In this document: positions 43,560 through 52,334 of the stretch, piece by piece
How positions within the stretch are numbered: position 1 is the first letter of the stretch
How the letters are laid out: each line of letters begins with the position of its first letter
NCBI GenBank assembly: GCA_039030555.1
Contig: JBCCDY010000001.1
Location: 62,001 to 126,000 of the forward strand
DNA: 64,000 nucleotides
Direction: 5' to 3'
Origin: JBCCDY01 sp039030555
Lineage (GTDB): Bacteria > Bacteroidota > Bacteroidia > Cytophagales > Cyclobacteriaceae
Position numbers and translations under genes: made by a program
Notes under the pieces: model-generated
What the model saw: only the letters and a program-made list of their open reading frames with translations
The model's database searches: none
Told to the model about the DNA's origin: nothing

Positions 43560-44630
43560 TCAATTGGAATAAATCACTCCTGAACATGTATCTCTCGAAG
43601 CTCCGGTAACACTGCTTAATATATTAGTGAGACCTTCCATTTTCAGAACTCCAAGAAACGCAAATACCATGGCCTCTTTGAATTTGATGAGGTTTTCGTC
43701 CGGTAAAACAAGACTCGCTAAGGGCTTAAGTTTATTTCTTAAGTTCTCTATAAAGAAGTTATTAAAAGCACCCCCTCCTGTTACCAACACTTTACTCGCT
43801 GAGTTAGTAGCAACTCCACTTATAGCATTGAATATCTGCACTGAAAGATGTTCGGATACAGTTCTAAGTTTATCATTTATACTGGCTTCATGTTTATCAA
43901 TGATCAAAATGATCTTATCCTCAATCCAGGATTTATCTAATGATTTAGGATAATCCATTTTGTAATAATCCAGGTTATTCAATTCTTCTAAAAGACCTTC
44001 TAGAATTCTTCCCTTCGATGCAAGTCTACCCCCATCATCGTATTCTTTAGATAACTTTTCAGCTAAATTATTAAACAGGATATTGAAGGGAACTACATCG
44101 TAAGCAAGCCTCTTCTTATTTTGTTCAAAGGAAATATTTGCAATGCCTCCCAAGTTCAGGCAAAAATCAAACTCCGGAAAAAGAAGTCTATCTCCTACCG
44201 GAACCAAAGGAGCACCTTCACCTCCTAAAGCTACATCATAGCTTCTGAAATCATTAACAACCGGAAGTCCGGTTATGGATAGAATTACATTCCCATTACC
44301 TATTTGCGTGGTAAACCCATGCGATGGTTCATGAAATATAGTATGACCGTGAGAGGCAATGAGATCTGTTTTGAAATTGGCTGTCTTTAGGAATTTATTT
44401 ATGGATTCACCAACAAATTCTCCAAATTCTATATCCAATCGCTGAAGGTCTTTTCCGGAGAGTGAAGCGGGATTTTTCAGTTTTTGTATAAGGTTAACAG
44501 GGTATTTTACATCCAGCACTGAGTTAATGGAGTATTCCCATTTTGAATTCTTTTTAAAACTACAATGTGCCAGATCCAAGCCATCCAACGAAGTCCCGGA
44601 CATTACACCAACTACATTATATTCTTTCAT
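43560..44630 (-). CDS. anmK: Anhydro-N-acetylmuramic acid kinase
   Basis: Recycles cell-wall-derived anhydro-MurNAc by hydrolysing and phosphorylating it to MurNAc-6-phosphate. The ATP-site phosphate loop GVMSGTSLDGLDLAH begins at residue 8, and further family marks are SHGHTIFHEP (catalytic-region His), VNDFRSYDVALGGEGAPLVP and NLGGIANIS. The VTGGGAFNNFFI motif near the C-terminus belongs to the ATPase fold. The length is 356. It is divergent from coaX with only 18 bases between start codons, so their promoters must overlap coding sequence. murQ is not in the window. Confidence 0.94.
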   Translation of the reverse strand: MKEYNVVGVMSGTSLDGLDLAHCSFKKNSKWEYSINSVLDVKYPVNLIQKLKNPASLSGKDLQRLDIEFGEFVGESINKFLKTANFKTDLIASHGHTIFHEPSHGFTTQIGNGNVILSITGLPVVNDFRSYDVALGGEGAPLVPVGDRLLFPEFDFCLNLGGIANISFEQNKKRLAYDVVPFNILFNNLAEKLSKEYDDGGRLASKGRILEGLLEELNNLDYYKMDYPKSLDKSWIEDKIILIIDKHEASINDKLRTVSEHLSVQIFNAISGVATNSASKVLVTGGGAFNNFFIENLRNKLKPLASLVLPDENLIKFKEAMVFAFLGVLKMEGLTNILSSVTGASRDTCSGVIYSN

Positions 44631-44634
44631 TGTA

Positions 44635-44642
44635 TAGTTTTG
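44635..44642 (+). promoter_or_regulatory. Possible -7 element of coaX
   Basis: The box TAGTTTTG matches TAnnTTTG exactly but is only 6 bases before the coaX ATG and partly next to the divergent anmK start (44630). A transcript from it would start at or just after the ATG and be leaderless. No TTG is well spaced upstream, so the call is tentative. Confidence 0.3.
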
Positions 44643-44648
44643 TAACTC

Positions 44649-45362
44649 ATGAATGCAGTAGTTGATATCGGTAACACCCTAACGAAATTAGGGAAAATAC
44701 ATGAAGGAAATAGGATAGAAGTCATTTCAGGTTCTTCCGTATCCAACATATTGGAAATTAATTCTGAAATAAGATTTGATTATTTGCTTGTAAGTTCTGT
44801 TCGTCAGAACGATCAAGACTTAGAAAGTTTGCAAACTATTGCCACAAACGTTCTTAAGCTTGATCAAAACACTGCCCTTCCATTCCATTCGCATTATAAG
44901 ACTCCTGAAACCTTAGGCCCCGACCGACTGGCAGGTATTGCCGGTTCACAATTGATCTTCCCAAAACAAAATAATTTGGTTATCGACTGCGGAACCTGCA
45001 TAACTTACGACTTCTTATCTAGTAATTCTGACTACCTGGGGGGTGGGATATCTCCCGGGATGACTATGAAGTTTAAAGCATTGAAAGAATTTACATCCAA
45101 ACTGCCTTTAGTAGAATTGGATCAAATTTCCGATTTAAATGGTTTATCCACGAAAGAATGCATCAATTCTGGTGTTTTGTGGGGAACAGTAGCAGAAATA
45201 CAAGGAATAATTAATAGATACCAAACGAAATTTGGGGAAATGAACGTTTTACTTACTGGTGGTGATGCCACTTACTTTGAATCTAAAATAAATACTCCCA
45301 TCTTTGTGCGCTCAAATCTCGTTTTAGAAGGGTTAAAAGGAATTTTGGAATTTAATAAATGA
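44649..45362 (+). CDS. coaX: Type III pantothenate kinase
   Basis: First enzyme of coenzyme A synthesis, phosphorylating pantothenate. The 237-residue ASKHA-fold protein shows DIGNTLTKLG at the N-terminus, GPDRLAGIAGS, and the catalytic DCGTCITYDFL, followed by GGGISPGM and LTGGDA. These are diagnostic for CoaX and absent from CoaA. The gene starts a plus-strand run and overlaps the beta-barrel protein gene by 4 bases (ATGA). The CoaX-envelope gene order is common in Bacteroidota. Confidence 0.95.
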   Translation: MNAVVDIGNTLTKLGKIHEGNRIEVISGSSVSNILEINSEIRFDYLLVSSVRQNDQDLESLQTIATNVLKLDQNTALPFHSHYKTPETLGPDRLAGIAGSQLIFPKQNNLVIDCGTCITYDFLSSNSDYLGGGISPGMTMKFKALKEFTSKLPLVELDQISDLNGLSTKECINSGVLWGTVAEIQGIINRYQTKFGEMNVLLTGGDATYFESKINTPIFVRSNLVLEGLKGILEFNK

Positions 45363-46627
45363 GACTTTTTAGGCAGGTAATCTGTGTTATTCTATTTTTT
45401 TCAGCAATTACTTCGAAAGGTCAAAGCTCAGGACAGTCGCCTTTTTCATTACAAGGAATAGGTGAAATATATAGCGGAGATTTAATTCACAATCAGCTCG
45501 TAGGAGGGTTAGGTGTTGCTTATACCAGCCCATGGACAATTAATTATAAAAACCCAGCTGCATTGATAAAAAACGGGTTTACCGGATTTGCCATGGGAAT
45601 ATCCGGGGACTATCGAACTATTTCGACGGAAGATCAGACTGATGAAAATGCGGGAGGTAATCTTGATTACTTAGCTCTTGCTATCCCGGCGATTACAGGT
45701 AAATGGACTTTAGGACTTGCTCTTCTTCCTTATAGTCAGGTAAACTATTCTTTATCAACCAGTTCACAACTTGGAGTCGATAGTACCTCTGTGCGACAAA
45801 CATTTAGTGGTGATGGTGGCCTAAACCAAGCAAATATTTCCAGTGGAGTCAGAATCACTAAAAATCTTTCTTTGGGTTTTTCAGCCTCTTATATCTTTGG
45901 ACCTATTGAACGGGAAAGTGAAGTAGCTGTATTTGACGCAGATTTCGGCTCTATTATTTTTGATCGAGTGACTTATTCCGATGTTATTTTTGGTTTGGGT
46001 GCACTTTATACTTTACAAGTTGATGATCGCTCTTCCTATACATTTGGGATCGATTATGATTTCAGCTCTAATATTAGCGGAGATCGTACTCGTCAAGCCA
46101 TAGAGGGGATTTCCAATCCTACTGGATTATTTCCTATTGATACGGTTATTATAGCCGAGTCTATTAGTGGCGATGTAAATTTACCCGCCAGGATTGCTAT
46201 TGGTGCAACTTACGAAAGGACAAACAGGTGGAAGGCTGGTGTGGAATTCACAAGCCAAGCATGGGACGAATTCATAAATTTTGAAGCGGAATCCAATGTC
46301 CTCAACAACAGCTACAGAATAGCTTTGGGAGGAGAGTTTATTCCTAATTTTTTAGCTGCAAAAGGGTATTTTAATAGAGTCACCTATCGGGCTGGATTCA
46401 ATTATTCTCAAACCCCTTTTCTCTTGAACGGCAATGATGTAAACGAAATTGGTATCAATTTTGGACTATCGCTACCCGTCGGAAGGATTTCTTCTTTAGA
46501 TGTAGGTGCGCAATACTCACGTAGAGGAGACATTTCTGACAATTTAATTGAAGAACAGTTTTATAAATTTTACTTAGGCATTAGTTTTAATGACATTCAA
46601 TGGAAAAAACGCCCAAGATTCAACTAA
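45359..46627 (+). CDS. Outer-membrane beta-barrel protein
   Basis: A 422-residue protein with a signal peptide (MRLFRQVICVILFFSAITSKGQ) and a body made almost wholly of amphipathic strands, ending in the typical FYKFYLGISFNDIQW. The segment SPWTINYKNPAALIKNGFTGFA resembles the plug and first strands of OmpP1/FadL-type transporters, so a hydrophobic-compound channel or related barrel is possible. It overlaps coaX by 4 bases and leads into the TPR gene. The stable position at the head of lptC-ppiD genes suggests an envelope-assembly role, but this is inference. Confidence 0.75.
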   Translation: MRLFRQVICVILFFSAITSKGQSSGQSPFSLQGIGEIYSGDLIHNQLVGGLGVAYTSPWTINYKNPAALIKNGFTGFAMGISGDYRTISTEDQTDENAGGNLDYLALAIPAITGKWTLGLALLPYSQVNYSLSTSSQLGVDSTSVRQTFSGDGGLNQANISSGVRITKNLSLGFSASYIFGPIERESEVAVFDADFGSIIFDRVTYSDVIFGLGALYTLQVDDRSSYTFGIDYDFSSNISGDRTRQAIEGISNPTGLFPIDTVIIAESISGDVNLPARIAIGATYERTNRWKAGVEFTSQAWDEFINFEAESNVLNNSYRIALGGEFIPNFLAAKGYFNRVTYRAGFNYSQTPFLLNGNDVNEIGINFGLSLPVGRISSLDVGAQYSRRGDISDNLIEEQFYKFYLGISFNDIQWKKRPRFN

Positions 46628-46638
46628 ATAGATCGCTT

Positions 46639-47937
46639 ATGAAAAAGTTATTACTATCTATAGTAGGTTCTTTCTTTTTATTTGGAACCTCCATCAACGC
46701 ACAAACATGGAATTGGCCTGAAGACAAAGCGAAGGCTGAAGAAAAAAATGTTTTATATACTGACGCCCTTAAATCAGGAAATTTCCGGGTTGCGGCAAAC
46801 CAACTGAATTGGCTACTTGTCAACGCTCCTGATTTGAACCCATCGATTTATATCAATGGAAATAAGATATATGAAGGCTTAGAAAAAGAGGAATCTGATA
46901 AGAAGTTAAAAGAGGTGTATGCAGACTCATCTCTTTTAATGTACGATTTAAGGATTCAGTATTTCAATGAAAAAGAAGAAGTTCTCAACAGAAAAGCGTA
47001 CGATGCATATAAATACTGGAAAGGTAGGAGAGATAAGTATCCTGACCTTTACGCGCTTTTTCAGCAGACTTTTGAACTGAACGGAAATAAAGTTTTTGAC
47101 AATAATCTTGTAGCTTATTTAGATGTAATCAGAAGACATAAAGCTGCTGGAGGTGATCTTTCAGATTCTGATGTGATTGAAACCTATTTTCAAATAAACG
47201 AAATCATTGACTATAAATTATCGAACGGTGGAAATGGAGATCGACTCGAAAAATATAGGGATAACCTTGATAAAATTCTGGTAGCAACTGTTGATGTAGA
47301 TTGTGAGTTTGTCGAAAACAATTTAGTGCCCAAAATGCAGGAAAATCCTGATGACACTAAGCTAGCTAAGAAAGTATTTCAGCTAATGCTAACCGGCAAG
47401 TGCACAGACAGTCCTAGTTTCCTTTCTGCTGCTAAAATTATTTATGAAGTAGAGCCTGCTTACGGTATAGCAATCGTTGTGGCTAAAAAAGAAGCTGCTG
47501 CTGGTAATATTGATGAGGCAGAAAAGTATTATAACGAAGCTTCAACTTTGACAGACGACAACATCAAGAAGGCTGAGATCAATTATGACTTAGGTAATCT
47601 TTATTACTCCAAAGGATCGTATTCTAAGGCAAGAGAGTACGCTAGAAAAGCTCTTTCAGAAGACCCATCCAAAAGAGAAGCGTATAATATTCTTGGTAAT
47701 GCTTATTACCAAAGCTTCAATACATGTAAAGAAGGAGAAAGTAGAGTGAAAGATAAAGCTGTTTATTTGGCTGCCTATGAAGCTTATCAAAAAGCCGGTA
47801 ACTCTTCAGGGATGAAGAATGCTGAAGCACAATTTCCTACCATTGACGAGATATTCAACGAAACTTATCAGGAGGGTCAAAAAATATCAACAGGATGTTG
47901 GATTGGTGAAACCGTAACTATTAGAAGAAGACCGTAG
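46639..47937 (+). CDS. Exported TPR protein
   Basis: A 432-residue periplasmic or outer-membrane-associated protein. The signal peptide is MKKLLLSIVGSFFLFGTSINAQ. An N-terminal domain (about 25-150) contains ALKSGNFRVAANQLNWLL, and tetratricopeptide repeats occupy the C-terminal half (about 280-400), for example YYNEASTLTDDNIKKAEINYDLGNLYYSKGSYSKAREY spread over two helices pairs. ATG 46639 is preferred over 46600 since it sits at the signal peptide and avoids overlap with the preceding gene. A strong terminator follows (47965-48003). No enzymatic motif is seen; a scaffold role is likely. Confidence 0.83.
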   Translation: MKKLLLSIVGSFFLFGTSINAQTWNWPEDKAKAEEKNVLYTDALKSGNFRVAANQLNWLLVNAPDLNPSIYINGNKIYEGLEKEESDKKLKEVYADSSLLMYDLRIQYFNEKEEVLNRKAYDAYKYWKGRRDKYPDLYALFQQTFELNGNKVFDNNLVAYLDVIRRHKAAGGDLSDSDVIETYFQINEIIDYKLSNGGNGDRLEKYRDNLDKILVATVDVDCEFVENNLVPKMQENPDDTKLAKKVFQLMLTGKCTDSPSFLSAAKIIYEVEPAYGIAIVVAKKEAAAGNIDEAEKYYNEASTLTDDNIKKAEINYDLGNLYYSKGSYSKAREYARKALSEDPSKREAYNILGNAYYQSFNTCKEGESRVKDKAVYLAAYEAYQKAGNSSGMKNAEAQFPTIDEIFNETYQEGQKISTGCWIGETVTIRRRP

Positions 47938-47964
47938 GTTAATTTTTACTTGTCAAGCATATCA

Positions 47965-48003
47965 AAAGCGGTTTGTCTGTACAGGCAAACCGCTTTCTTT
48001 TTA
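47965..48003 (+). terminator. Strong rho-independent terminator
   Basis: A perfect 11-bp stem, AAAGCGGTTTG (47965-47975) with CAAACCGCTTT (47986-47996), closes a 10-base loop (TCTGTACAGG, containing the palindrome CTGTACAG) and is followed by a T-rich run. It separates the coaX-barrel-TPR transcript from lptC. Confidence 0.9.
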
Positions 48004-48075
48004 TATCAAACCTAGTTTAACCAAATTTGTATTTAATAAACTTGAAACTCTTTCTTAATTAGAGGATCTGCGATT

Positions 48076-48603
48076 ATGATAAGACTTTCGATTATTTTTG
48101 TTTTCGGCCTCTTGTTTCTTTCCTGTAAAAAAGAGACTAAGGAACTTGCAGACCTTCCAATTTACGAGGGGCCTATCCTTGAATTTGAAGGTTTAGAAAC
48201 CGATAGAATTGAAAAAGAGCAATTGATGGCCAGGCTTATAGCTGATAAGCAATTATCCTTTGAGAACGGAGATCAAGGATATCCCGAAGGGATTTATTTA
48301 ATTTTTTTTGAGACTCCAACGGATACCAGTGCCACACTTATAGGCGACGAAGCCTATTATGAAAAAGAAACGAACTTATACCGGGTTTGGGGAAATGTTC
48401 AAGTGAGAAATTTCGAAGAAAAGCAAAAAGTAACCACAGAAGAGTTATTTTGGACTCCTGATAAAAAAGAAGTTTACACTGAAAAATTTGTAGTTATCGA
48501 AACAGAAGGTGAAATTATTCAGGGAGAAGGGATGACTGCAAAAGATGATTTTTCTTCATATCGGATTTTAAAGCCTACAGGAACGATGATCTTGGAAGAA
48601 TGA
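48076..48603 (+). CDS. lptC: LPS export protein LptC
   Basis: Periplasmic bridge component of the Lpt system that takes LPS from LptB2FG to LptA. The 175-residue protein has an N-terminal membrane or lipoprotein signal with LFLSCKK (Cys near 17), so it may be lipid-anchored, as often seen in Bacteroidota. The beta-jellyroll pattern is visible in LIGDEAYYEKETNLYRVWGNVQVRN and TEELFWTPDKKEVYTEKFVVI, matching the LptC/OstA strand repeats. It overlaps the next small gene by 4 bases (ATGA). A terminator lies 73 bases upstream, so it likely has its own promoter. Confidence 0.88.
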   Translation: MIRLSIIFVFGLLFLSCKKETKELADLPIYEGPILEFEGLETDRIEKEQLMARLIADKQLSFENGDQGYPEGIYLIFFETPTDTSATLIGDEAYYEKETNLYRVWGNVQVRNFEEKQKVTTEELFWTPDKKEVYTEKFVVIETEGEIIQGEGMTAKDDFSSYRILKPTGTMILEE

Positions 48604-48779
48604 AACTCTTACAAACTGTCTTGTTTGCTCTTTCTCTTGCATGTATCACGATTGGTATACATCAATCATTTTTCTTTGGAATAGAGAATTCTTATTGGCT
48701 ATTCATGTTAAGTTTAGTGTTCCTTTTTACCCGTAGGTACCTTAAGTTGAAAGAAAACTCCAAGACTAATAAAGAATGA
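48600..48779 (+). CDS. Small two-helix membrane protein (59 residues)
   Basis: A short gene not otherwise annotated. It encodes 59 residues, MKLLQTVLFALSLACITIG at the start, with two hydrophobic stretches (about 4-26 and 31-46), a basic RRYLKLK turn, and a hydrophilic C-terminal tail. The ATG overlaps the lptC stop (ATGA at 48600-48603) and its own TGA overlaps the ATG of the following gldE-like gene (ATGA at 48776-48779), so it is bounded by coupled junctions on both sides, strong evidence that it is translated. I see no known family. A role in the inner membrane with LptC or the GldE-like protein is possible. Confidence 0.8.
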   Translation: MKLLQTVLFALSLACITIGIHQSFFFGIENSYWLFMLSLVFLFTRRYLKLKENSKTNKE

Positions 48780-50056
48780 CACAGCCTCAGCTCGTTCTTC
48801 TTTTAGTTACACTTTTATTATCTGCTTTCTTTTCCGGAATAGAAATAGCGTTTGTATCAGCAAGCAAACTGCACTTTGAGCTTAAAAACAAAAAAGGGGA
48901 ATTCACAGGGAAAATTTTATCATCGTTTTTTCAACATCCTTCCAGATTTATCACTACAACACTTGTCGGTAATACACTTGCACTTGTAGTTTACGGAATT
49001 GTAATGGCCAGTATTCTGGAGCCTATACTTCAAAAAAATCTGCCCGATGTTTTAAGTGAATCTGCTGCATTCATTCTTTTAATCCAGACTTTATTGTCCA
49101 CACTCCTTGTATTGATTACCGCAGAATTTACTCCTAAAAGTTTTTTCATGCTTAATCCAAACAGAATGCTATCACTAACTGCATTACCATTTGTGATTAT
49201 GTATTATGTTCTTCTTCCTTTCGTATTCATCATTTCCAGGATATCGAAATTTTTGATCATTTATGTTTTAAAAGTAGAATATAGTGAAGAAAAGCCTGTT
49301 TTCGGACTCACTGATTTGAATGAATACATTAAAACAACACTAATTGGTAAAGATGAGCAGGAAGCTACTGATGTAAATACCTTAATTTTTAATAATGCAT
49401 TAGATTTTAAAACCGTGAAGGTGCGCGATTGCCTAATTCCTAGGACAGAAATAACTGCAGTAGAAGTAAACGACTCAATCAAAGAACTAAAAAAAGCTTT
49501 CATAAAAAGCGGTCACTCAAAGATTATTGTATATAAAGAATCAATAGATGATGTAGTTGGATATGTCCACTCTTTAGAACTCTTTAAAAAGCCAAAAAAA
49601 ATAACCTCTATTCTTACAGAAATACCCATCATCCCTGAAACAATGCAGGCTAATGAGGTTTTGATACAACTGCTGAATGAGAGAAAAAGCCTTGCTCTAG
49701 TAGTAGATGAATTCGGTGGAACTTCTGGTGTGCTTAGCGTAGAAGATATTATCGAAGAAATTCTTGGTGATATTCAAGACGAACATGATGAAGAGAAGCT
49801 AGTTGACACCCAATTGGATGAATACAATTTCATTTTCAGTGCAAGGCATGAAATAGATTTTATCAACGAAAAATACGGACTGAATATTCCTGATGGAGAA
49901 TATGACACCTTGGGAGGCTATATCTTAAACGTAAATGAGAATTTACCAACCATGAATGAAGTTATAGAGGCAGATGGGTTTCTCTTTGAAATTGTTTCGG
50001 TAGTAAACAATAGAATTGTTCAGGTAAAACTGACAATTACCCCACCTGATAATTAG
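48776..50056 (+). CDS. CNNM/CorC-type CBS-domain membrane protein, GldE-like
   Basis: A 426-residue inner-membrane protein of the hemolysin/CNNM family. A DUF21 transmembrane domain with about four helices (1-190) includes SAFFSGIEIAFVSASKLHFE, a CBS pair follows (about 205-325, RDCLIPRTEITAVEVN, LALVVDEFGGTSGVLSVEDIIEEI), and a CorC_HlyC domain closes the protein (about 340-420). Relatives export or sense Mg2+/Co2+; Flavobacterium GldE belongs here and is needed for gliding. I see no other gld gene near, so gliding is not established. It overlaps the small membrane protein gene by 4 bases. Confidence 0.87.
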   Translation: MTQPQLVLLLVTLLLSAFFSGIEIAFVSASKLHFELKNKKGEFTGKILSSFFQHPSRFITTTLVGNTLALVVYGIVMASILEPILQKNLPDVLSESAAFILLIQTLLSTLLVLITAEFTPKSFFMLNPNRMLSLTALPFVIMYYVLLPFVFIISRISKFLIIYVLKVEYSEEKPVFGLTDLNEYIKTTLIGKDEQEATDVNTLIFNNALDFKTVKVRDCLIPRTEITAVEVNDSIKELKKAFIKSGHSKIIVYKESIDDVVGYVHSLELFKKPKKITSILTEIPIIPETMQANEVLIQLLNERKSLALVVDEFGGTSGVLSVEDIIEEILGDIQDEHDEEKLVDTQLDEYNFIFSARHEIDFINEKYGLNIPDGEYDTLGGYILNVNENLPTMNEVIEADGFLFEIVSVVNNRIVQVKLTITPPDN

Positions 50057-50080
50057 CGAAAATACCATTCGCTTTTCATT
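50055..50080 (+). terminator. Weak terminator-like hairpin
   Basis: AGCGAA (50055-50060, overlapping the stop of the gldE-like gene) pairs with TTCGCT (50068-50073) over a 7-base loop and is followed by TTTTCATTTT. The stem is only six pairs. Confidence 0.35.
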
Positions 50081-50145
50081 TTGATTTTAGCTCAAAATAG
50101 AATTACTTTGCCGGCTGTTTTTTAAAATCATAAACGACTGAGGGA

Positions 50146-52257
50146 ATGGGGATTATCAATAAGATGCGAAACAAAATGGGCAAATTCGTTGTGTTTGCCG
50201 TAGGTGTCGCAATCCTACTTTTTATAGTATCAGACTTAACGGGGCCAGGTAGCCTCTTACTCAACAGCAACGACAACTCAATTGGTGAAATAGCAGGTGA
50301 TAAGGTTGATTACGAACAATTCAATCAAACTTTGGATCAACTCAAATATGAATTTGCACTTCAAAATGGCAGAAGCCCAAGTAATAATGAAATCAACTCA
50401 CTTCGTCAAAGGGCCTGGGATTTAACCATAGTTAAAGTAGCATTTCAGAAGCAATACGATCAAATAGGCCTAGAGGTAACCAAAGAAGAGGTGGTAGATA
50501 TGGTTCAGGGTAAAAACATAAGCCCTGAGCTTATGAGTGCTCCAGCTTTTCAAAATCCTGAGACTGGTCAATTCGATAAAAATTTGATCGTTAATTATTT
50601 AAGAAATATTAACCAGCTTCCTCCACAGCAGCAAGCTGTATGGTATTCTTTCGAGCAGAATTTAAAGCCTGCCAGACTGCGATTGAAATTCGACAATCTA
50701 CTATTGAATACTTCTTTCGTTACTACAGAAGAAGCGAAAAAGCAGTATTTAGAAGAAAACACGGTTGCAGAAGTAAAATACTTGTATGTACCCTATTATT
50801 CTATTCCTGATTCGGCAATAAGCTATAGCGATAGTGATCTTCAGAAGTATTTAAATGAAAATGCAGATGAGTATGAAGCGGAAGAATCTACAGAGATTCA
50901 ATATGTTACTTTTCCGGTAATTGCTTCGTCAGCCGATTCGGCTTTTCATTATGAAGATCTTACCGCTCTTAAAGCAGAGTTTGAAAGAGCTGAAAATGAT
51001 TCACTTTTCGCAAAATTAAATACGGACGGCTCTAATTTCTTTTTTAACTACAGAAAAGACGAACTGCCGCAGGTTGTTTTAAATGACACCGATCTTTCAG
51101 TAGGTCAGATTTACGGGCCAGAGCAGGAAAACAGTTTGTACAAATTATATAAGGTATCTGATGTATATGAAGACTCTGTTTTTTCTATAAAAGCAAGTCA
51201 TATCTTATTTAAAGCTGCAGATGATTCTGATGAAGCAAAACAAGAGGCAAGGAAAGAAGCACAGAACGTACTGAACGAAATTAAAGCGGGAGCTGATTTT
51301 GCTCAAAAAGCTCAAGAGCATGGAACTGATGGAACGGCCTCCCGAGGTGGTGATTTAGGATGGTTCTCAGAAGGCAGAATGGTTGATGAGTTCAATCAAG
51401 CTGTATTCAACTACGATGGTGTAGGCCTCTTGAATAATTTAGTAGAGACTTCTTTCGGATTTCATATCATAAAAGTAACCGAGCCTAAAACAAACGAAAA
51501 ATATAAAATCTCAGTAGTAGAAAGAGAAATAGCTCCCCGAGACGAAACGATTGATCAGGCTTTCAGAAAAGCAGATTATTTTGCTGGTACCACAGAGAGT
51601 TTATCCGAGTTCACCACCAATGCTCAAAGAGATTCGCTATCCGTAAGAACCGCTCAAAAACTAAATAAGAATCAGGATCGGGTGAACAACTTAAATGATG
51701 CTAGAGAAATCGTTCGCTGGACGTTCAACGACGGAGAAGTGGGCCAGGTATCTGACGTTTTTGAACTTGATGCAAGCTATGTGGTAGCTGCTCTGGTTGG
51801 TAAAACTGAAAAAGGCGTTTCCGATCTTGAAAGTGTAAGAATCAGAGTTGAAAATGAAGTGAAGAACGAGAAAAAAGCTGAGGCTATTAAAGAAAAGCTG
51901 GCAGGATTATCTGGTACTTTAGATGAAATTGCAGAAGCTTATGGAAGCGATGCCACGATCAATTCTAAAAGTGATCTTAAAATGAATGAACAGAACCTAC
52001 CTGGCGTGGGTCAGGCGCCTGAAGCTATCGGGGCTGCCTTTGCACTGCAACCAGGTTCAAGATCTGTTGAAATTGAGGGTTCTACAGGTGTCATAATTAT
52101 GGAGCTTGAAAACGTAACTGAACCTGGGGAAATTGCAGATTATAGCACTTATAAAACACAGATTGCCAGCACCAGGGAAGGTAGGGCTAGCTTTAATTTG
52201 TCTCAGTTGATCAATGAAAAAGCTGATATAAAAGACAAGCGTTACAAGTTTTTCTAA
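50146..52257 (+). CDS. ppiD: Periplasmic chaperone/PPIase PpiD
   Basis: Membrane-anchored folding factor at the Sec exit. The 703-residue protein begins with a short cytoplasmic stretch and one transmembrane helix (about 12-30), a SurA_N-like chaperone domain (about 40-210), a parvulin PPIase domain (about 345-460) with ASHILFKAAD, SRGGDLGWFSEGRMV and FGFHIIKVTE, and a C-terminal region. The parvulin residues look complete. It follows the gldE-like gene after 89 bases, probably with its own promoter. It may act with the TPR membrane protein at 16483, by analogy with the YfgM-PpiD complex. Confidence 0.92.
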   Translation: MGIINKMRNKMGKFVVFAVGVAILLFIVSDLTGPGSLLLNSNDNSIGEIAGDKVDYEQFNQTLDQLKYEFALQNGRSPSNNEINSLRQRAWDLTIVKVAFQKQYDQIGLEVTKEEVVDMVQGKNISPELMSAPAFQNPETGQFDKNLIVNYLRNINQLPPQQQAVWYSFEQNLKPARLRLKFDNLLLNTSFVTTEEAKKQYLEENTVAEVKYLYVPYYSIPDSAISYSDSDLQKYLNENADEYEAEESTEIQYVTFPVIASSADSAFHYEDLTALKAEFERAENDSLFAKLNTDGSNFFFNYRKDELPQVVLNDTDLSVGQIYGPEQENSLYKLYKVSDVYEDSVFSIKASHILFKAADDSDEAKQEARKEAQNVLNEIKAGADFAQKAQEHGTDGTASRGGDLGWFSEGRMVDEFNQAVFNYDGVGLLNNLVETSFGFHIIKVTEPKTNEKYKISVVEREIAPRDETIDQAFRKADYFAGTTESLSEFTTNAQRDSLSVRTAQKLNKNQDRVNNLNDAREIVRWTFNDGEVGQVSDVFELDASYVVAALVGKTEKGVSDLESVRIRVENEVKNEKKAEAIKEKLAGLSGTLDEIAEAYGSDATINSKSDLKMNEQNLPGVGQAPEAIGAAFALQPGSRSVEIEGSTGVIIMELENVTEPGEIADYSTYKTQIASTREGRASFNLSQLINEKADIKDKRYKFF

Positions 52258-52283
52258 ACAGTAAGACGAATATTTAATTTATA

Positions 52284-52330
52284 GGGCATCTACTTTCTTA
52301 TTTTACGATAATAGATGCCTTATTCTTTTG
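52284..52330 (+). terminator. Terminator-like hairpin after ppiD
   Basis: GGCATCTA (52285-52292) pairs with TAGATGCC (52312-52319) across a 19-base AT-rich loop that can pair further (TTAT with ATAA), followed by TTATTCTTTT. It lies between ppiD and the DUF493 gene. Confidence 0.5.
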
Positions 52331-52334
52331 AGCT

